Below are positions 58,659-64,000 of a stretch of DNA of 64,000 nt, in pieces (positions within the stretch are counted from its first letter, which is position 1; every line of letters starts with the position of its first letter). The notes below the pieces were generated by a model that was given only the letters and a program-made list of their open reading frames with translations, made no database searches and had not been told where the DNA came from. Made by a program: the position numbers and the translations under genes. Source of the DNA: Escallonia rubra. Its lineage: Eukaryota > Streptophyta > Magnoliopsida > Escalloniales > Escalloniaceae. The stretch lies in contig JAVXUO010001489.1 of assembly GCA_033065855.1 (NCBI GenBank), positions 434,001 to 498,000 of the forward strand. The letters run 5' to 3'.

Positions 58659-59057
58659 ACTTTGACGCGAACCCTTATCGTCAGCTAAGGGCTAGCAAAG
58701 AAGCCTCGCAATCGCGCTCGGTCACGTTTCGAATTAACAAAACAGGGTGGGGCGACGATCTCTCACATGGTTTTGCCGTTTCTCGGGCTAGAACTAAGTC
58801 TAGACCGTGTTAGGTAAGACTTGTGTCTTACCCTATCACATTGGGTGATATTTTGTTTTTACTTTGACGCGAACCCTTATCGTCAGCTAAGGGCTGGCAA
58901 AGAAGCCTCGCACTCACGCTTGGCCATGTTTCGAATTAACAAAACAGGGTAGGGCGACGATCTCCCACATGGTTTTGCCGTTTCTCGGGCTAGAACTAAA
59001 GCTAGACCGTGTTAGGTAAGACTTGTGTCTTACCCTATCACATTGGGTGATACTTTG
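58659..59057. repeat. 202-bp tandem duplication between pol and the antisense gene
   Basis: The block starting actttgacgcgaacccttat and ending near accctatcacattgggtgat occurs at 58659-58860 and again at 58861-59057, with roughly 5% differences. It lies in the non-coding gap of the retrotransposon between the two converging coding regions. Confidence 0.93.
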
Positions 59058-59379
59058 CTTGAGCAACATTCATTGTTTCACTTAATCGAGCAGTCTGTTC
59101 GGGCAGTCTGCTCGGATATTGAATGTACGTCGTTCTTGGGAACATGAATATCGTCAACTGAATTAACCAATGATCGTTATGCTAATGTAAGCAATACCTC
59201 TTTCACACAATAATTAAGATGTTAATATTGGGTAGACGAAACGATATACTTCAAACTGCAGCTGAATTTTCTTATAACGGAAACACTTCATCTCTACTCT
59301 CCAACTATGTTCTATGCCACTTTCCTCCACAACCAAAAAAAGAAAAAGTCTTCGCTTTTCCTCAAGATTCTACTGGTAG

Positions 59380-60400
59380 TATTTCCTCAAGTTGTCAGCA
59401 TTCCATGTTCGCGGGATCGCCTCTCCTGAAAGTGTTTCCAATGAATAAGGGCCTGGCCTAAGCACCTTCGATATCTTGTAAGGTCCTTCCCAGTTTTGCG
59501 ACAACTTCCCCACAGCTGCCTTAGGGTTTGAAACTTCCAATTTTCTGAGGACTAGATCGCCAACTCTAAATATCTTCATTCGGACATTTCGATTGTAGAA
59601 TCTTGCAACTCGTTGTTTTGTTGAAATCATCCGATCTAAGGCTTGGGCTCGCACATCATCTAATAGATCCAGATTCCCTCTGAGATTCTCTTCGTTTTCT
59701 GCCTCCGAAAATTGCAACACTCGAACCGTTGGGAGGCCCACTTCTAAGGGTAGCAGCGCCTCTGTACCGAAAGACAGGAGAAATGGTGTCTCGCCTGTCA
59801 CAGAATGGGGTGTTGTGCGGTATGCCCAAAGTACCTTAGGAAGCTCATCAACCCATGCCCCCTTCGCATCGTCCAGCTTTCTTTTCAACCCTTGAAGGAT
59901 TGAGCGATTCATGTTCTCTGTCTGTCCATTGGATTGGGGATGAGCGACCGACGTAAAACGGAGATCAATAGAGAGACCTTCACAAAAGCTTCGAAAGTTT
60001 GAATTGTCGAATTGCTTCCCATTATCAGTGATCAGGACCTTTGGAACCCCAAAGCGGCAGACAACGTTCTTCCAGAAGAACTCTTCGCATTTCGATGCCG
60101 TTATGGTGGCCAACGATTCGGCCTCAGTCCATTTTGTGAAGTAGTCGATGGCGACTATCACAAAATGCCTTTGCCCGGTAGCCATCGGAAATGGGCCCAA
60201 AATATCCATTCCCCACATTGCAAACGGAATTGGGGAAGTCAAGATACTAAGGGGTGCCGCCGGCGTGTGCGTGAGCGGGGCAAATTTTTGACAGCGGTCA
60301 CATCTTTTTGTGAACTTGATCGCCTCTCTCTGCATACCTGGCCAATAATAACCTTGCCGCAAGATTTTGTGCGCCAGGTTTCTTCCCCCAAGTGTTGTTC
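59380..60400 (-). mobile_element. Integrase part of the Tat-type element
   Basis: Zinc-binding HHCC region (GYYWPGMQREAIKFTKRCDR) followed by the DDE core: GMDILGPFP, VLITDNGKQFD and NGQTENMNRSILQGLK. A tail segment reads RVGDLVLRKLEVSNPK and NWEGPYKISKVL. This order is the Ty3/gypsy integrase. Confidence 0.93.
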
Positions 60401-60699
60401 GCAAATCCCTTCATGGACCTCCTGTAATGCATGGTCCGCCTATCGAGGGTTTAAGCACTTTAGGTATGGCAGGCTAAAAGCCTTCTTGTATAGCATCCCG
60501 TCTACAAGAGCAAACCGAGCAGCTTTAGCACGTAAATTGCGCGNTTTGATTTTCTCTAACGGTAACACTCCCGAGACGAGGTACTGAATAATTGGGTCCA
60601 TCCAGCAAGGTTCATGTTCTATTACATCCACCTCCTTTGAGAGCTGGATACTTCTTTCTTGGAGGAACTCAATGTATACTGCCCTGTTTAATTTCGAAA

Positions 60700-61400
60700 T
60701 GTCTTCGGAAGTCAGTCTTGACAGTGAGTCTGCTTGGGCATTTTGGTCTCGCGGTATGTGGCGGATGGCGAAATTTTTGAACTTAGCAGCTTCCGTTTTC
60801 ACGGCTTGGAGGTACTGGGCCATTCTATCATCTTTCGCCCCATATTCTCCCAAGATATGATTCACAACTAATTGAGAATCATTATGGACGGAAAGAGAAT
60901 CAACTTTGAGAGAGTGTGCCAACCTTATTCCTGCTAGGAGCGCCTCGTACTCAGCTTCATTGTTTGATGCCTGGAAATTGAAGCGGAGGGCGTACTCAAT
61001 CACAAACTTTTCAGGGCTGATAAGTATAAGCCCGGCTCCGCTACTTCCTACCTTGGAAGAGCCGTCAACATAAAGGAGCCAAGGATCCGAAACTTCTGAA
61101 AGAATCAACTGCGGGGGGTTCTCCGGTATTGTGCACTCAACAACAAAATCTGATAAGGCTTGAGCCTTAATTGCTGTACGGGGTTGATACCGAATATCAA
61201 ACTCGCCCAGTTCCACCGACCAGTTTACCAACCTCTCCGACGCATCAGGATTTTGGAGAAGCTTACCCAATGGTTGATCAGTCAAGCCAACGGTGGTGTG
61301 CGACTGGAAATATGGTCTCAATTTCCTCGCCGAAGTGACAAGGGCTAGGGCCACCTTGTCTATTCGAGGGTACCTCGTTTCCACGTCCTGTAAGACCTTG
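60700..61400 (-). mobile_element. Two RNase H parts of the Tat-type element
   Basis: The end of the usual gypsy RNase H is seen in ETRYPRIDKVALALVTSARK and FDIRYQPRTAIKAQALSDF. It is followed by a second, complete-looking RNase H with LYVDGSSKVGSSGAGLILIS, NNEAEYEALLAGIRLA, DSQLVVNHILGEY and DQNAQADSLSRL. A second RNase H is a feature of the Tat lineage. Confidence 0.88.
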
Positions 61401-61449
61401 CTCATGTAATAAACAGGTCTTTGCTTGCCTTCTTCCTCTCGGATTAAAA

Positions 61450-62450
61450 CATGCTTACCGCTACTTCACTAACCGGTAGGTATAAGAATAGGTCTTCGCC
61501 AGTAACCGGTTTTGTAAGGAGCGGCGGGGACGACACGTCTTGATTCCATTCTTCAAATGACCTCTGGCATTCTTCGGTCCACTCGAAATCTTTCGCCATC
61601 CTGATAGCTTTATAAAAGGTGAGGCGTTTTTCGACTGACTTGGACATGAACCTTCCTAAAGCCGCCACTCGTCCTCTAAGCTCGTGAACCTGCTTGATTG
61701 TCTTAGGCGACTTCATGGCATGAATATCGCCTATCTTTTCTAGGTTTGCTTCGATACCTCGTTGAGATACCACGAATCATAATATCTTCCCTGATGCTAC
61801 GCCAAACGCACACTTGAGCGGGTTTAGTTTCATGTTATAAGCTCTCAGGATGTCGAAGGTTTCCTTGAGGTCTTCCACATGAGCCTCGGCTTCCACACTC
61901 TTGACCAGCATGTCATCCACGTATACCTCCATGTTTCTCCCAATTGAGTCGTGGAAGATCATGTTAACGAGGCGCTGATAAGTTGCCCCCGCATTCTTGA
62001 GTCCGAAAGGCATGACTTTATAACAATATAATCCCCGTTCTGTAATAAAGGAGGTCTTGGGGATATCATCTACGCACATCTTTATCTGGTTGTACCCAGA
62101 ATACGCATCCATGAAACTTAACAGCTCATGACCCGAAGTTGCATCAATCAAAATGTCAATTCGAGGTAGCGGGTAGCTGTCTTTTGGGCAAGCCTTGTTG
62201 AGGTCAGTGAAGTCGATGCATATCCTCCAATGGTCGCTCGACTTCGGTACCATCACAACAATGGCGACCCAATCAGGATACGATATATCCTCAATGAATC
62301 CTGCTGTCAATAACTTGTCAACTTCTTCTTCGATTTTCACTTGTCTTTCAGGAGCGAATGTCCTCTTCTTTTGCTTGACCGGCTTCTTGAGTGGGTCAAC
62401 ATTCAATTTATGGGTGATCACTTCGGGATCAATCCCAGGCATCTCGTATG
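61450..62450 (-). mobile_element. Reverse transcriptase part of the Tat-type element
   Basis: Signature segments: FIEDISYPDWVAIVVMVPKS, WRICIDFTDLNKACPKDSYP, LSFMDAYSGYNQIKM, TYQRLVNMIF and the active-site block MEVYVDDMLVKS. The order is typical of Ty3/gypsy reverse transcriptase. Confidence 0.93.
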
Positions 62451-62549
62451 CCGTCCAGGCGAAGATATCTGAGTAGCGCCTTAATAAATCCACAAGCTTT
62501 AGCTTGAGTTTGTCTGACAGTTCGGTTCCTACCCTTACTGTCTTCTTTT

Positions 62550-64000
62550 GAGTTCCCGGATATAATTCGATATGAATAAGGTCTTCAGCGGGCTTGCCTC
62601 TCTCGACTTTGGTCTCATCCCTCAAATCCTCTATCATGAGGGTTTCTTTGGCTTTGTTTTGGCATGATGCCATGTAGCACTGCCGAGCCAACACCTGGTC
62701 TCCCTTTACTTCCCCAACTCCATTCTCCGTGGGGAATTTCATTTTCATGTGGTATGTTGATACCACCGCCTTTAATTGGTTTAACGCTGTTCGCCCCAAA
62801 ATTGCATTATAGGCCGAAGGAACGCGTACCACCACGAAGTCTAACATCAGCTTAGCTTGGGTCGGAGGGGCACCCACGGTTACGGGTAATGTAATAATTC
62901 CCTCGCAAGCAACAGGATGGTTAGAAAAACCGTATAGGGGCGGATATATCTTCCGTAAGCGCTCGGTTGTGATGTGGATTTTTTGAGCTGCTTCATAAAA
63001 AAGTACTTCAGCCCAGCTCCCATTGTCTACAAGGATTCTCTTCATGTCGAAGTTCCCTACCCGGAGTGTAACAACTAGGGGGTCGTCATGAGGTGTTCTC
63101 GTGTCTCCCACATCGTCATCAGAGAAGGATATTGTTGGGGCCGGTTCTATCTTCTGCTTCTTAACCGACGGCCCCATAGTTGTGAGGACTTCTCTTGCGT
63201 AAGCTTTTCGTCCATGTCCGGAAGAACCTCCTGCGGCGATTCCTCCCGAGATAGTATGGATGACACCCGCATTTTCTTGCGCTTCTTCTCTTCCTGCTAA
63301 AGGAGTGGCTTCCCTTTTTTCATTCCTTCGATTGACATACCCTCGCAAGTGTCCGCGTTTGATAAGAGCCTCTATAGCACGCTTGAGCGATTCACACTTG
63401 TCGGTAGTGTGGCCATGGTCGGTGTGGTAACGGCACCATAAATTCCTATCTCTCTGACTGGGCGCCGATCTCATCATGTCTGGTCTTTCCAGTATCTCTT
63501 TATCCTTTATCTCATGAAGAATCTGCGATGGTCTTGCAGTCAATGGCGTCAGATTATTCATGTCGAACATCTCTTTGGGGCGCCTTTCGTCCCTTCTTGA
63601 ACGCTTAGAACCCTGTCCACCTCTTGGACTATTTTCTCGAGCTCTCTTTTCTTGCTCTTGTCCTTTGTGGGTTTCTAAGTACTCTTCGGCCTGGATGTAC
63701 TTGTTGGCTTTATCCAACAAGGCGCTCATGCTTCCGGGGGGGCTCTTATTTACCGCAAATGCAAATTTGGTTGTAGGACGAAGCCCGCGCATAAAAGCCG
63801 TGTACTTTACCGACTCATCAAGGTTATCTATTTCTAATGTCGCCGCATTGAAGCGTCCCAAATACCGCGACAAGGATTCGTTCCTTTCCTGGACCACGTT
63901 GAGAAGACTTGCTGAATTCTTCCTCCGAGTTCGGCTGCTCACAAAATGTTTCTGAAACAAGTCAGACAGCTGGGCGAAAGAATGGATGGTCCTGGGTCGC
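62550..64000 (-). mobile_element. Gag and protease parts of the Tat-type element
   Basis: Gag is entered at the right edge (NESLSRYLGRFNAATLEID). A zinc-knuckle-like stretch reads WCRYHTDHGHTTDKCESLKR near 63400. The aspartic protease site region MKRILVDNGSWAEVLFYE lies near 63000, followed by the family block AYNAILGRTALNQLKAVVST. Gag continues beyond the window. Confidence 0.88.

Larger units (their letters stand above)
54950..64000 (-). mobile_element. Ty3/gypsy LTR retrotransposon, Tat lineage (broken, runs off the right edge)
   Basis: From right to left on the minus strand come gag with a zinc-knuckle-like segment, protease, reverse transcriptase, RNase H, a second RNase H and integrase. 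Beyond pol comes a gene on the opposite strand, then repeats and probable 3' LTR sequence. A second RNase H together with an extra antisense gene between pol and the 3' LTR is known from the Tat lineage (Grande, Retand type). The left limit is a guess because no LTR pair is visible; the 5' part lies outside the window. The copy is broken, with a few (about three) interruptions in pol, so it is a fossil of moderate age. No dating by LTR comparison is possible here. Confidence 0.85.

Noticed and set aside
1-64000. tRNA, rRNA, snoRNA, miRNA hairpins and CRISPR arrays
   Set aside because: I looked for tRNA box pairs, long hairpins and spaced repeats. Only SINE-like pol III boxes and simple tandem repeats were seen, none of them convincing as an RNA gene.

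Overview
The window looks like nuclear DNA of a eudicot plant. Five host genes of clear plant type have canonical plant introns, are AT-rich outside coding exons, and sit among plant transposons (hAT, Mutator-like, Stowaway and Harbinger MITEs, an Au-type SINE, LINE remnants, a Helitron-like piece and a Ty3/gypsy element of Tat type). The species cannot be read from the sequence.

Layout. 1-7,000: a decayed PPR gene piece; two nested hAT-like elements (1,722-3,020); a Mutator-like element (3,632-5,075) that carries a broken piece of the mitochondrial 2-oxoglutarate dehydrogenase E1 gene; a faint LINE RNase H remnant. 7,176-11,768 (+): a seven-exon amino acid permease (AAP type) with one GC-AG intron. 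15,158-20,803 (-): a seven-exon gene for a five-KH-domain RNA-binding protein. Its last intron holds a Mutator-like element that itself holds a Stowaway MITE, its first coding intron holds an Au-like SINE, and its proposed 5' UTR intron holds another inverted-repeat element. 24,550-30,060: gene-poor, with a LINE remnant and a 252-bp tandem duplication. 30,172-31,944 (+): a four-exon RCD1/SRO protein (WWE, PARP-like and RST domains). 35,690-41,945: two tandem copies of a roughly 3-kb non-coding segment, the second split by a Harbinger-like MITE. 44,079-50,405 (+): a ten-exon inositol-tetrakisphosphate 1-kinase gene whose introns hold two Stowaway-like elements and a Helitron-like piece. 53,549-53,890 (-): plastid ribosomal protein PSRP6. 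About 55,000 to the right edge: a broken Tat-lineage gypsy retrotransposon with pol on the minus strand, an additional gene in antisense orientation, and an unusual array built from a 13-bp unit.

The five host genes are unrelated single genes (amino acid transport, RNA binding, stress-signalling scaffold, inositol phosphate metabolism, plastid translation) and do not form a pathway or cluster. The main interest lies in mobile-element structure: nested insertions with readable target-site duplications, gene capture, a paralogous empty site that orders two events in time, and the 13-bp array beside the antisense gene of the Tat element. I found no convincing RNA gene, CRISPR array or wholly new protein system.
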